Assembly: GCF_005047355.1 (NCBI RefSeq)
Contig: NZ_SUMC01000002.1
Span: 266,769-330,768, forward strand
Reading direction: 5' to 3'
Origin: Actinacidiphila oryziradicis
GTDB taxonomy: Bacteria; Actinomycetota; Actinomycetes; Streptomycetales; Streptomycetaceae
DNA: 64,000 bases
Part shown: positions 9,062 through 17,156 of the stretch, piece by piece
Position numbering within the stretch: position 1 is the first letter of the stretch
Layout of the letters: each line of letters opens with the position of its first letter
Made by a program: the position numbers and the translations under genes
Notes under the pieces: model-generated
Seen by the model: only the letters and a program-made list of their open reading frames with translations
What the model was told of the DNA's origin: nothing
Databases searched by the model: none

Positions 9062-9460
9062 CCCGTTGAGACGACCGAACTGCGAGCCGCCGCCAACGAA
9101 TTCGAACGGGCCACCCGCTCAAAGATCCGCGCCGACCACCAGCAGGCCAGCCAGCTCCGCTATGCGGCCAAGTAACTCCTCCACGAGGTCGGCGAAGGAG
9201 ACGGCGTCGCGATCCTGCTCTCCAGACTGGTCCTGCTCGTCATAGCTGCAGCCCACTGGCACAACACCCGCCACCACGAACAGCAGACCGCCGCCACCCA
9301 CCAGGCCCTGATCCACCTCCAGGCCGCCTACGACCACGCCGCCAGCCGCCCCCTCGCCGACCTCACCCGTCGTGCGCCCTCGCCCGAGATCAGCCGCCGC
9401 TACGAGACCGTTCTGCGCCAAGCCGTCCCCGACCACGCCGCTCGCAAAGAAGTCAGCTGA
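9062..9460 (+). pseudogene. 3' remnant of an unidentified gene with internal nonsense codon
   Basis: A plus-strand frame reads ETTELRAAANEFERATRSK then QLRYAAK, a TAA at 9173-9175, and continues in the same frame as LLHEVGEGDGVAILLSRL, HWHNTRHHEQQTAATHQAL to a TGA at 9458-9460. A single CAA-to-TAA change would explain the stop. The composition is helical and rich in Ala, His and Arg. The left boundary coincides with the truncated integrase N-terminus. I cannot name the parent; a plasmid or mobilisation protein is only a guess from context. Confidence 0.45.
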
Positions 9461-9577
9461 TTACTGACACGCTGAGGCACCAGATCGAAGACGATCCGCA
9501 GGTGGTGGTCCAGCCATCTGGAGCTGAGCTGATTAAGGCCACCCCGGTGAGACAGAGGTGAGCCTTCGGTGAGGTCA

Positions 9578-10384
9578 TCATTTTCCGTCAAGATGCGCCG
9601 ACCAGGTGTGAGCCGCGGCAGTCATGCTCCCGGTCCAGGAGTCGGGGTCCGCGCCCGCGATCTCATCCCAGATTCGGGTATTGGCCTTCGCGAAGGCCCT
9701 CAGAGCTGGCGGTGAGGCAATGTGCCACGAGGGAATTCGTGCGGCCCACGCTTCCGCTGACTCGGGCCCGTGATTTCCGGCGGCGATGAGCCAGATGACC
9801 CAGTAGGCCGCGTCGAGCCAAGCGGCTCCGCGGGTGGCCCAGCCCCAGTCGACCAGATGGACACGGTCGGTGATGAGCAGGTTGTGGCAGTTCAGGTCGG
9901 TGTGCAGGAGGCTCTCGCCCTCGAAGTACGCCACGGCCGCCGGGTCGTCGACGTAAGACGCGAGGCGCTGTTCGGCCCGCCGGAGCAGGATGTCGGGGCA
10001 GGGGATGTCCCCGAGCTGTTGGAGTGCCTGGGCAACTTTGGGCAAGTCCGGTGAGCAGGGACCGTAGTCGGCGTGGTGGCCGTCGACGGTCTCGAAGCCG
10101 AGGATGTTCCAGCCGTCGGTGTCGATGTGCCACAGGAGCCTGGGGGCAAGGGGGACGACGTACGGGTTGATGTCGGCCTCGCGCTGCTGGGTCCACACCC
10201 ACCGGTGATCACTGCGCAGCCCCTTGAGGAAGACGCTGCCGGTCGCGGTGTACACGCGGGCGGACAGTGCACTGTTCAGCCCGGCCGAGACCGCCTCCAC
10301 CTTGAGGATCGGACCCGTCTCCGCTTCCACGGCGGCAAGGACAGGCTCGGGGAGGTCGTCGAAGGCGACGGATTGGGTTGCCAC
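9578..10384 (-). CDS. APH-fold kinase in the radical-SAM peptide operon
   Basis: About 268 residues from GTG 10384, preceded by GGAAAG at suitable distance; an ATG at 10447 is in frame but would put a strong hairpin inside the coding region. The Brenner motif HTDLNCHNLLI (catalytic Asp, metal Asn) and LVDWGWATRG are those of the aminoglycoside/choline phosphotransferase family. The N-lobe is short. Last gene of the minus-strand operon, after the precursor-like peptide. Antibiotic resistance is unlikely from context; phosphorylating the peptide, or a small molecule joined to it, or giving self-protection fits better (inference). Confidence 0.8.
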   Translation of the reverse strand: MATQSVAFDDLPEPVLAAVEAETGPILKVEAVSAGLNSALSARVYTATGSVFLKGLRSDHRWVWTQQREADINPYVVPLAPRLLWHIDTDGWNILGFETVDGHHADYGPCSPDLPKVAQALQQLGDIPCPDILLRRAEQRLASYVDDPAAVAYFEGESLLHTDLNCHNLLITDRVHLVDWGWATRGAAWLDAAYWVIWLIAAGNHGPESAEAWAARIPSWHIASPPALRAFAKANTRIWDEIAGADPDSWTGSMTAAAHTWSAHLDGK

Positions 10385-10407
10385 GATGACAGCTTTCCAG
10401 ACGGGAT

Positions 10408-10442
10408 GGGGCTCTCCGGCGTGACAAGGGCCGGAGAGCCCC
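10408..10442 (-). terminator. Strong hairpin between peptide gene and kinase gene
   Basis: Perfect 13-bp stem (GGGGCTCTCCGGC pairing with GCCGGAGAGCCCC) with a 9-nt loop, starting 12 bp after the peptide stop codon. No long T-run follows. It probably terminates or attenuates transcription, or stabilises the 3' end of the peptide mRNA, so that the peptide outnumbers the kinase. Confidence 0.7.
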
Positions 10443-10454
10443 ATCATTCATGGG

Positions 10455-10589
10455 TCAGTTGTACGGGTTGTCGTTGCCGCAGCCGGGCTTGGCCGGCTCA
10501 CCGAAGGTCTCCAGGTCGTCCAGGAAGACGACCTCCTCGTCCGCCTCGGCAGGCCGAATGGGTGCGATCTGGACCGGGACTGGTGCCAT
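10455..10589 (-). CDS. 44-residue precursor-like peptide (candidate RiPP)
   Basis: ATG at 10589, two bases after the radical-SAM stop; its AGGAG ribosome site lies inside the end of that gene. Too short for routine gene calls. The N-terminal part is Pro/Val/Ile-rich (MAPVPVQIAPIRPAEAD), the middle acidic (EEVVFLDDLETFGEP) and the end short and polar (AKPGCGNDNPYN). A leader with hydrophobic-acidic motif and a C-terminal core with one Cys, three Asn and one Tyr is what a substrate of a radical-SAM/SPASM enzyme looks like. I do not recognise the core as a named family. The most plausible modification sites are Cys, Asn or Tyr in CGNDNPYN (inference). Confidence 0.75.
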   Translation of the reverse strand: MAPVPVQIAPIRPAEADEEVVFLDDLETFGEPAKPGCGNDNPYN

Positions 10590-10591
10590 GG

Positions 10592-11707
10592 TCAGCTCCT
10601 TGTCTCTGTGTGCTGGCAGTAACTTGTGAGTGGTGCCTTCGCCTCCTGGTAAGCCTTGGCCAGCGGCCTGCAGACCCGGCAGGTGCCGGACAGCTGGCAG
10701 CCGGAGCAGCCACCGGTGCGAAGCATGAGGGAGTCGGCCATGCCGCCCAGTCGGGCAAGCCCTTGGACTCCTTCGGTCAAGAGCGGGATCTGCTGGTCAC
10801 GGCCGACTTTGCAGATCGATGCCATGCCGAGTGGGTCGACGTGGAAGAAGGTGTGGCCCGCCGGGCAGCCCTTGAAGATCTCGCCCTTGTTGAGGTAGCC
10901 GGGCGCCTGCGCGGCCAGGGTCTCGCCGGTGCCGAAGTAGGTGGGCGAGATGTTGGCGTACTCCATGCTGCGGGCCCCGTAGCGCTGGGCCATGGCGCGC
11001 ATCTGGTCGGCCTCGTGGGCGTTGTGCTTGGTGGTGATCAGCGCGAGTTCCAGCGGAATGCCCGCCTCGCGAGCGGCGCACAGGCCCTTCTCGACCAGCT
11101 TGAAGGCGCCCTTGCGCTGGGTCAGTGCGTCGAAGCTGTCGGCGGTCGCGCCGTAGAGGGAGACCGTGACCTTGCAGGGCCGTAGACGCGTCAGCAGGTC
11201 GAGCATCCTCGGGTGCGCGAGCCGCGAGCCGTTGGTGAGGATCTCGGTCATCATGCCCAGCTCGTAGGCGAGGCCGTACGCGTCTGCGAAGTGCTTGTCG
11301 ATCATTGGCTCGCCGCCGGTGAGCTGCAACCACAGGACGCCCGCGTCCCGCAGGATGTGCAGCAGCCGGACCTTGTCCTCCCAGGCCAGGCCCTGGAATT
11401 CCTTCAGGCCGAGGTAGCAGTGCTCGCAGGCGAAGTTGCACCCTTTGTTGATCTCGTACGAGGCCCGGCCGTAGCTGTACGGGGACGGGGCGCGGACCAG
11501 CACGGTGCCGGCTGCGGATCGTCCGGTGAGATCCAGATCCCAGGCGCGGCAGACGGGTTCGACGAGCCAGGCCGGGCAGTCCTCGCCGGCACCGGCCGCG
11601 TGCTTCAGCTCCAGGTACTTCTTGAGCGGGATCTTCAGCGCGGATGGCCTGCCTGGCCGGAGCACGAGGTAACCGTCCAGGAAGGGGCTGGCGATGAGGT
11701 CGTGCAT
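10592..11707 (-). CDS. Radical SAM/SPASM-type peptide-modifying enzyme
   Basis: 371 residues. The radical-SAM cluster motif CNFACEHC (CxxxCxxC) is at about residue 90, followed by LQLTGGEPMIDKHF (GGEP motif) and LTNGSRLAHP. The C-terminal 100 residues carry a Cys-rich auxiliary cluster domain: GCPAGHTFF, SICKVG, GGCSGCQLSGTCRVC and a last Cys in TSYCQHTE, the SPASM pattern found in RiPP maturases. The first 80 residues precede the barrel and could hold a leader-recognition domain. It starts 9 bp after the upstream gene with TGAGGAG as stop plus ribosome site and is followed at once by the peptide gene. The chemistry is unknown. Confidence 0.9.
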   Translation of the reverse strand: MHDLIASPFLDGYLVLRPGRPSALKIPLKKYLELKHAAGAGEDCPAWLVEPVCRAWDLDLTGRSAAGTVLVRAPSPYSYGRASYEINKGCNFACEHCYLGLKEFQGLAWEDKVRLLHILRDAGVLWLQLTGGEPMIDKHFADAYGLAYELGMMTEILTNGSRLAHPRMLDLLTRLRPCKVTVSLYGATADSFDALTQRKGAFKLVEKGLCAAREAGIPLELALITTKHNAHEADQMRAMAQRYGARSMEYANISPTYFGTGETLAAQAPGYLNKGEIFKGCPAGHTFFHVDPLGMASICKVGRDQQIPLLTEGVQGLARLGGMADSLMLRTGGCSGCQLSGTCRVCRPLAKAYQEAKAPLTSYCQHTETRS

Positions 11708-11716
11708 GGCGACTCC

Positions 11717-12271
11717 TCAGAATGTCGTGGGCACGGTTTCCGGAATTTCCGAACCGGCTGGAGGCGACGTGCTTGTATGAGCTGCGCCTGTCCGTACGGC
11801 ATGTGCCGTGCCGAAGAGCAGACGTCGGCCTTCGAGACCGAGAGCGAGGTAGCTGTCGACGTCAGCCATGGCGGCGATGCGCGCCAGCGGATCGAGGCCG
11901 ACGATCACGGCAACGTCCGACCGCCGGAGCAGGAGCCGTACCCACCGTGGGTGCGCGGGGAGCTGCAGTCCGTAGCGCGCACCGTTGGTGTGGAGGAGGA
12001 CGTGTGCGGAGCGCGGATGGAGCGTGAGGCAGGAGCCTAAATCGGCCATCGGCTCCTCGGGTTCGGACATACCGAGAGCGGCGGCGTAGGACCGCATGCG
12101 TTGCTCGATAGTCCGGTCGGCGTCTTCAGCGCCGCGCGCCGGGGAGGGCGTCACCAAGACCATCCCTACCGGCGCGTTCGCCGGGTCCAGCCCGATCCAT
12201 GTGAACGCGCTCAGCGAAACCAGCAGCCCGATGGAGACGTGCGTGTCCTGTTGGGGTGGCGGGGTCAGCAT
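11717..12271 (-). CDS. Unknown protein in the radical-SAM peptide operon
   Basis: 184 residues from ATG 12271 (MLTPPPQQDTHVSIGLL), overlapping the end of the ATPase gene by 7 bp. No domain recognised. It has SIGLLVSLSAFTWIGLDPA, an acidic middle (GMSEPEEPMADLG) and ALGLEGRRLLFGTAHAVRTG near the end; no signal peptide or clear membrane span. Tight coupling on both sides says it works with the ATPase and the maturase. A role as peptide carrier, adaptor or second enzyme is possible; the sequence alone does not decide. Confidence 0.65.
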   Translation of the reverse strand: MLTPPPQQDTHVSIGLLVSLSAFTWIGLDPANAPVGMVLVTPSPARGAEDADRTIEQRMRSYAAALGMSEPEEPMADLGSCLTLHPRSAHVLLHTNGARYGLQLPAHPRWVRLLLRRSDVAVIVGLDPLARIAAMADVDSYLALGLEGRRLLFGTAHAVRTGAAHTSTSPPAGSEIPETVPTTF

Positions 12272-12726
12272 GTGACCGCCGCCGTACGACGAGCAGCCGT
12301 CTCGGCGAGCATGAACACCGACCACACGGTCTTTCCGACGGCCTGCTCGTCGACTCCCCAGTCATCGGCCAGTTCGTCCACCAGTAGCAGGCCGCGGCCA
12401 GACGTGTCCTCCCACCCTGGCGTCCGGCGTACGGGCTGCCCGCCCCCGAGATCCTCCACTTCGACGCGGAGCTGCTGTGCCGACGCAATGACGCGGAGTA
12501 TGAAGCCGCATGACGCCGACGCACCGTGCGCGAGCGCGTTGGTGACCATCTCGCTGACGCACAGCCGAATGTCGTCCTGCCGCTCGGCAATGCCCCACCG
12601 GCCAAGCGCGTCGGACACAAAGGTCCGCGCGGCACCCACCGATTCCGGGGTGTCGCCGAAGGCTCTCTTGTCGGATTCGGGCGTGAACCGGCCGCTCGTG
12701 TGGTCTTCCGTCATGGTCGTCTGCAT
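12265..12726 (-). CDS. GHKL-type ATP-binding protein (anti-sigma/serine kinase-like)
   Basis: 153 residues from ATG 12726, preceded by AAGGGGG. N-box CVSEMVTNALAHGA binds Mg-ATP through Glu/Asn, and the G-boxes are VEDLGGGQPV and GRGLLLVDELADDWGV. It is a single-domain HATPase like the RsbW family, which phosphorylate antagonists or bind sigma factors, but in streptomycetes many such proteins have no known partner. First gene of the minus-strand operon and divergent from the HTH-TPR regulator at 12938. Such ATPases often neighbour XRE regulators in Streptomyces. Confidence 0.85.
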   Translation of the reverse strand: MQTTMTEDHTSGRFTPESDKRAFGDTPESVGAARTFVSDALGRWGIAERQDDIRLCVSEMVTNALAHGASASCGFILRVIASAQQLRVEVEDLGGGQPVRRTPGWEDTSGRGLLLVDELADDWGVDEQAVGKTVWSVFMLAETAARRTAAVTC

Positions 12727-12854
12727 CGCATCCCCCTTGGGAAGCCGCTGGCTTCCTCGAAGGCGTTCAAGTGGTCTCACCCGCGTCCACTTGGGCGTGT
12801 CTCGCGAGCAGCAGCAGCTTCTCTCGGGGGAACAGCAGCGCTTAAGGCCCATGT

Positions 12855-12875
12855 GATTACCCAACGTGGGTAATC
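12855..12875. promoter_or_regulatory. Palindromic operator in divergent promoter region
   Basis: Perfect inverted repeat GATTACCCA-N3-TGGGTAATC in the 211-bp space between the ATPase and the HTH-TPR regulator, 63 bp before the regulator's ATG. It is AT-richer than its surroundings. The likely ligand is the divergent regulator itself, controlling both its own gene and the peptide operon. Confidence 0.65.
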
Positions 12876-12937
12876 TGGCGGAGCGTTGATTTTCTGCAAC
12901 GCTGTGCCAAGCGCCCTCGGAGGGAGGGAAGCCGGCC

Positions 12938-14254
12938 ATGCCCAGCTCAAAGGGGCCACACGAACTACCCGTCGCACTCCTGCGCGATCCAGAGATGGTG
13001 CGCGCTTGCCGGGCCCGTGACTTTTCGCTGATCTTCCGCCTGGTCCAGCGGCGTGCGGGGATCTACCCCTCCCGGATTGCCGCACTATGCGGGATGACGC
13101 CGAGCCGCGTCGGCGAGATCATCAGTGGTCGGCGCAAGCTGGCGCACATCGAGGTCATCGAGCGGGTCGCCGACGGTCTGAGGATCCCGGGCGCCATGCT
13201 CGGCCTCGCCCACCGCGCCTGGGAAATCCCACCCCGTGCCGTGGTCGCTGAGCCGGAGCGATCCGCCATCGCACCAGCAAACCGGGCGCAGCCGTCAAGC
13301 CAGTCTGAACGTCCCCGGCAGGACGACGTGCTGGCCCTTGTCGACGAAGGCCGCGTCACCCGATCAACCTTGGCCGCGCTCCAGTCATCCATCGAGGACT
13401 ACTGGAAGCGCGATGACCAACACGGCGGTGCCGGCCTTCGCCCGGCCGTCGTTGGTCAGTTCCGGCACGCCCAGCTACTCATCGGCACCACCACAGAGGG
13501 CAGTCTCAAGCGTGGCCTGCAGTCCCTGGCTGCCGAACTGGCCCGGCTCGCGGGCTGGGCCTACTTCGACGCCCGCCAGTACAGCACCGCCCGCTCCTAC
13601 TTCTCCCAAGCCCTCCGCCTGGCCAAAGACGTCAGCGACCGGCAGTTCATCGCCAACGTCCTGTCCTGCATGAGCCTGCAAGCCACCTACGACGGCGACC
13701 CGAACGACGCCGCTGCCCTCGCCTGCGCCGCCCAGGACACTGCCCGCGACACCGCGCCCTCTGCCCTGGTCATGTCGATGCTCCACATGCGCGAGGCGTT
13801 CGCACATGCGTCGTTGCGCGACCCGGCCGCCTGCCACAAGGCCATCGCCAAGGCCCACAGCAAGTTTGAACAGGCCGCCGGAGAAGGCCCAGCGCCTCAG
13901 TGGGTGCGCTACTTCGACGAGACCAAACTCATCGTCGACACCGGCATCGCCCTCGCCCAGCTCGGCGAAGCCCAGCGGGCCGAACCCCTCATCGCCGAAG
14001 GCCTCCGGCGAGAGAAGGGCACCCAGCGGCGCGGCCGTGCCTTCCACGCGCTGTGGCTCGCCACCACCCAACTCCAGCAAGGCGCCCTGGACCAGGCCTG
14101 CGACACCGCCAGCATCGCCCTGGACCTGGCCACCCACGTCGACTCGCCCCGCGTCGCAGGCCACGTCCGCGAATTCCACACCCGGCTCCAACCGCATGCC
14201 CGCGAAACACCCGTCATCGCCTTCGAAGCCCGCATGCGCGAAGCCTTCGCCTAA
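12938..14254 (+). CDS. HTH (XRE-type) regulator with TPR-like C-terminal domain
   Basis: 438 residues after a GGAGGGAGGG site. An N-terminal helix-turn-helix (about residues 35-85, GIYPSRIAALCGMTPSRVGEI then SGRRKLAHIEVIERVADGL) is followed by a linker and some 300 residues of paired helices with TPR character (LAGWAYFDARQYSTARSYF, IALAQLGEAQRAEPLIAEGL, QQGALDQACDTASIALDLA). HTH-TPR proteins often sense peptides or act as cytoplasmic scaffolds. Its divergent position and the operator at 12855-12875 make it the probable switch for the radical-SAM operon. Direct sensing of the modified peptide, as in Rgg-type systems, is attractive but unproven. Confidence 0.85.
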   Translation: MPSSKGPHELPVALLRDPEMVRACRARDFSLIFRLVQRRAGIYPSRIAALCGMTPSRVGEIISGRRKLAHIEVIERVADGLRIPGAMLGLAHRAWEIPPRAVVAEPERSAIAPANRAQPSSQSERPRQDDVLALVDEGRVTRSTLAALQSSIEDYWKRDDQHGGAGLRPAVVGQFRHAQLLIGTTTEGSLKRGLQSLAAELARLAGWAYFDARQYSTARSYFSQALRLAKDVSDRQFIANVLSCMSLQATYDGDPNDAAALACAAQDTARDTAPSALVMSMLHMREAFAHASLRDPAACHKAIAKAHSKFEQAAGEGPAPQWVRYFDETKLIVDTGIALAQLGEAQRAEPLIAEGLRREKGTQRRGRAFHALWLATTQLQQGALDQACDTASIALDLATHVDSPRVAGHVREFHTRLQPHARETPVIAFEARMREAFA

Positions 14255-14787
14255 ACCGCTGTGGCCTCGTCCAATAGCAGGTACAGAAGCCCGATCAGCG
14301 ACCCGCTGCTAACGATCTCCCGCCGGTCGATCATGCCCCGGATGTCAGCGAGCGGGATCCACTCGATCCGGTCCGACTCGTTCTTCTCCGTCGGCGGCCC
14401 CGCGTACGTGGCCGCGTCCGCACGAAAAACGTAGTGCTCGGAGTCAGTAATGCCGTTGGCCGGCTGCCCGTAGATCAACGGCTTAACGCCCTCGACCCGC
14501 CAACCGGTCTCCTCCTCGACCTCACGGCCCGCTGCCTGCTCAGGCGTCTCGTCGGCCTCGATCAGACCCATGGGCAGCTCCCACGCCCAGGTGTCCGTGA
14601 TGAACCGGTGCCGCCACATCATCAGCACCCGCTTCTGCTCATCCACCACCGCCGTGACCGCCAGGTGCCGCATCCGTACGACATGGTGCTCCCAGCGCCG
14701 CCCATCGGGCTGCTGGACATCTACCAGCCACAGGTTGACCCAGGGATTGCTGTAGATCTGCCGCTCACCGTGGATCTCCCACTGCAT
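14251..14787 (-). CDS. NUDIX hydrolase
   Basis: 178 residues with a full NUDIX box, GLIEADETPEQAAGREVEEE then TGW (G-x5-E-x7-REVEEETGW), near residues 77-99. The family cleaves nucleoside diphosphates linked to another group; the substrate here is open, with ADP-sugar-like a reasonable guess from the flanking ETGWRVEGVKPL. Convergent with the HTH-TPR gene, overlapping its stop by 4 bp, and inside the element. A decayed piece of a very similar gene lies outside the element at about 17868-17945 (GQPANG.TDS.HYV in both). Confidence 0.9.
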   Translation of the reverse strand: MQWEIHGERQIYSNPWVNLWLVDVQQPDGRRWEHHVVRMRHLAVTAVVDEQKRVLMMWRHRFITDTWAWELPMGLIEADETPEQAAGREVEEETGWRVEGVKPLIYGQPANGITDSEHYVFRADAATYAGPPTEKNESDRIEWIPLADIRGMIDRREIVSSGSLIGLLYLLLDEATAV

Positions 14788-15144
14788 GTGTCCAGCCCCT
14801 CTCAGCCCGAGGACTCCAGCATCTCAGCTCCGCCGCTCGCATAAGCTCCCGAAACCGCGCCCATCACCCGCCGCAGTCACGAAGGGCTGATCGTGCGAGG
14901 CACTCATGCCGCAAGCGACCAGTTCTCGCGGCCCAAGACCACGATCTGCGGTTGGCGTCGCCTGCTGGAAAACAGCCGCCCGCTCCGTCCAGCGCCGGTT
15001 CCACCCCCCCCGCACCGGATTGGTCACCTCTCCGTAATTCCTGACACGATGTCACCCCTCCGGGCTAACATCACATCCGTAGCTAATCGGCTCATCTACC
15101 CCACCCTTCTCAGGCATCACTGGACTCTCAGGACACTCCGACTC
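14788..15144. other. Intergenic region upstream of the OLD nuclease
   Basis: 357 bp without a supportable gene. It must hold promoters for the NUDIX gene (leftward) and the OLD gene (rightward). The right half is less GC-rich (GCTAACATCACATCCGTAGC), as expected for a promoter; I could not pick confident -35/-10 boxes. Confidence 0.5.
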
Positions 15145-17067
15145 ATGAAGATCAAGCGCGTACGCATCGAGAACTTCCGCTGCCTGCACAAGGTGGACAT
15201 CGGCCTGGAAGTCATCACGTCTTTCCTGGGACCTACCGGGGCCGGAAAGTCCACCGTGCTGCGCGCCCTCGATTGGTTCTTCAACGGCGAGAAGTCGGTT
15301 GGCCTGAGCGACGAAGACTTGCACTCGGCACGGGATGGCCGCCGCATCACCGTGGAAGTGGAGTTCGACGACTTGACGGACCACGACCGTGAGACGCTCG
15401 GCCACTACGCGCCTCCAGGGGCCGACAGCGTGATCGTCTGGCGCACGTGGGAGGAAGGCGAAGACAAGATCACCGGCAAGGGCCTCGCCTACCCGCCCTT
15501 CGAGACGGTCCGCCAGGAGACGTCGGCGATGGACAAACGTCGGGCTTACGCCCGGCTCCGGGAGGAACAAACTGACCTTGGCCTGCCGTCGGCCGGTTCT
15601 GCTGCGGCCGTCGAGGATGCAATGCGCACCTGGGAGCTGGACAACCGGGACCAGCTCACCGAGACGGAGATCGCGGGAACGCACTTCTTCGGCTTCACGG
15701 GGCAGAACAAGCTGGCCGAGCTGATCGACTTCGTGTTCGTCTCCGCCGATCTGCGCGCTTATGAGGAGGCCGACGACAACAAAGCCACGTTGCTCGGCCG
15801 GATCCTCGACCACGCAGTCGACCGCAGCAAGGCAGCCGAGCAGCTCAGGTCGGTCGAGGAGGGCCTGGCGCAGGAGCGGGAGGAGATTCACTCCAAGGTC
15901 TACGGGGAGGTACTGGACAACGTCTCGGCGGAGCTGTCGCGGGAGGTCGCCCAACTCACCACCGGGCGGACCGTGCGCGTCTCGCCCAAGGTACAGATGC
16001 CGAAGCCTGTGAGGACCCTCTTCCGGGTTCGCATTCAGGACGGTGCGGCCGATACGTCTGTATACCGTCAAGGGCACGGCTTCCAGAGGGCCCTGATCGT
16101 CGCGGCGCTGAAACTTCTCGCCGAGCGCAGGGACCCAGAGGGCGGAACCCGGACGCTATGTCTCGCCATCGAGGAGCCCGAACTGTTCCAGCACCCGGCC
16201 CGAGCACGGACCTTCGCCGAGGTGCTGCGCGGGCTGGTGACGACCTCGAACGGCCGCACGCAGGTAATGTACGCGACCCACAACCCCGTGTTCATCGACC
16301 ACCGCAGTTATCACGAGGTTCGCCGCCTCAGTCATGACCTCACCGATGGTCACCCGACCACGAGGGTGAATCAGGTCTTCGAGGCGGAGCTATGCCGGGC
16401 GCTGGAACCGTACGGGGTGAAGGCCGACTCCGTCAGGAAGCATGCCGGCCTCAGGTGCGTGGACACCCTGGCGGAGGCATTCTTCTCTGATGTCGCCGTG
16501 CTGGTTGAGGGGGACACCGACGCCGCCATCGTCCTCGGCTGCGCCGAGCGGCAAAACATCGGTCTCGGCTCCCGCGGAATTACCGTCGTCAGCGCCGGAA
16601 GCAAGAGCAAGCTAATGCTCTGCCACGCAATTCTGCGTGCGCTGAACGTGCGCTGCTACGCCGTCTTCGACGGTGACGCCGGGATGGGGGAGCGCAGGCG
16701 ACAAGGGCTGCAGCCCTCCATGGCAGAGGGGGACCGGATCGAGGCACTGCGGAAGATCGACGACGCCGTGCGGAAAAACGTGCAGGACAACACCAATCTG
16801 CTTGGCTACCTCGGCGGCCCGCGCAGGGGGGAGCCCGCCGCCGAGTCCACCCCCGAGTACACGGTCTTCCACGACAATTTGGAGGAGCACCTGACGTCCC
16901 ACTGGCCGGCGTGGGACGCGCGGAAGCGGGAGCTGATCAGAGACGGGGAGGGCTTTGCTGGCAAGAACGCCGCGACGTACCGTGAAGCGGCGCGCACCGC
17001 CGATGCCGAGCCGCCGTATTTGCTCCAGGCTCTGTTGGAGAACACGGGAGCGCTCGCTAGGCGTTAG
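15145..17067 (+). CDS. OLD-family ATPase/TOPRIM nuclease (probable phage defence)
   Basis: 640 residues from ATG 15145 (MKIKRVRIENFRCLHKVDIG). Walker A GPTGAGKST at about residue 30, an ABC-like signature QGHGFQRALIVAALKLLAE, Walker B LCLAIEEPELFQHP and an ATHNPVFID switch form the ATPase. The C-terminal TOPRIM domain has VLVEGDTDAAIV and YAVFDGDAG for metal-dependent cleavage. Single-gene OLD proteins (class 1) are known anti-phage nucleases. No UvrD helicase follows, which argues against a Gabija pair. Its place next to attR, the last gene of the element, is typical of defence cargo. An in-frame start at 14893 would add residues unlike the family. Confidence 0.88.
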   Translation: MKIKRVRIENFRCLHKVDIGLEVITSFLGPTGAGKSTVLRALDWFFNGEKSVGLSDEDLHSARDGRRITVEVEFDDLTDHDRETLGHYAPPGADSVIVWRTWEEGEDKITGKGLAYPPFETVRQETSAMDKRRAYARLREEQTDLGLPSAGSAAAVEDAMRTWELDNRDQLTETEIAGTHFFGFTGQNKLAELIDFVFVSADLRAYEEADDNKATLLGRILDHAVDRSKAAEQLRSVEEGLAQEREEIHSKVYGEVLDNVSAELSREVAQLTTGRTVRVSPKVQMPKPVRTLFRVRIQDGAADTSVYRQGHGFQRALIVAALKLLAERRDPEGGTRTLCLAIEEPELFQHPARARTFAEVLRGLVTTSNGRTQVMYATHNPVFIDHRSYHEVRRLSHDLTDGHPTTRVNQVFEAELCRALEPYGVKADSVRKHAGLRCVDTLAEAFFSDVAVLVEGDTDAAIVLGCAERQNIGLGSRGITVVSAGSKSKLMLCHAILRALNVRCYAVFDGDAGMGERRRQGLQPSMAEGDRIEALRKIDDAVRKNVQDNTNLLGYLGGPRRGEPAAESTPEYTVFHDNLEEHLTSHWPAWDARKRELIRDGEGFAGKNAATYREAARTADAEPPYLLQALLENTGALARR

Positions 17068-17119
17068 AGCGGCACTGCGAAGCCGGGGCTCACCAGTTCC
17101 GCCAGCGTTGGAGGACGGC

Positions 17120-17141
17120 CCAGGGCACATCCAGGGCACAT
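17120..17141. repeat. Two tandem CCAGGGCACAT units near attR
   Basis: CCAGGGCACAT occurs twice without a gap about 110 bp before attR. A matching GAGGGCACATG lies at 7924-7934 near the other end, at the 3' end of the integrase gene, in the same orientation. This spacing suggests integrase arm-type binding sites. Confidence 0.5.
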
Positions 17142-17156
17142 GAGGGCCGAAAACGC

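Noticed and set aside
9578..10384. Aminoglycoside resistance gene
   Set aside because: Only the general APH kinase fold is visible; its place in a peptide operon argues against drug resistance.
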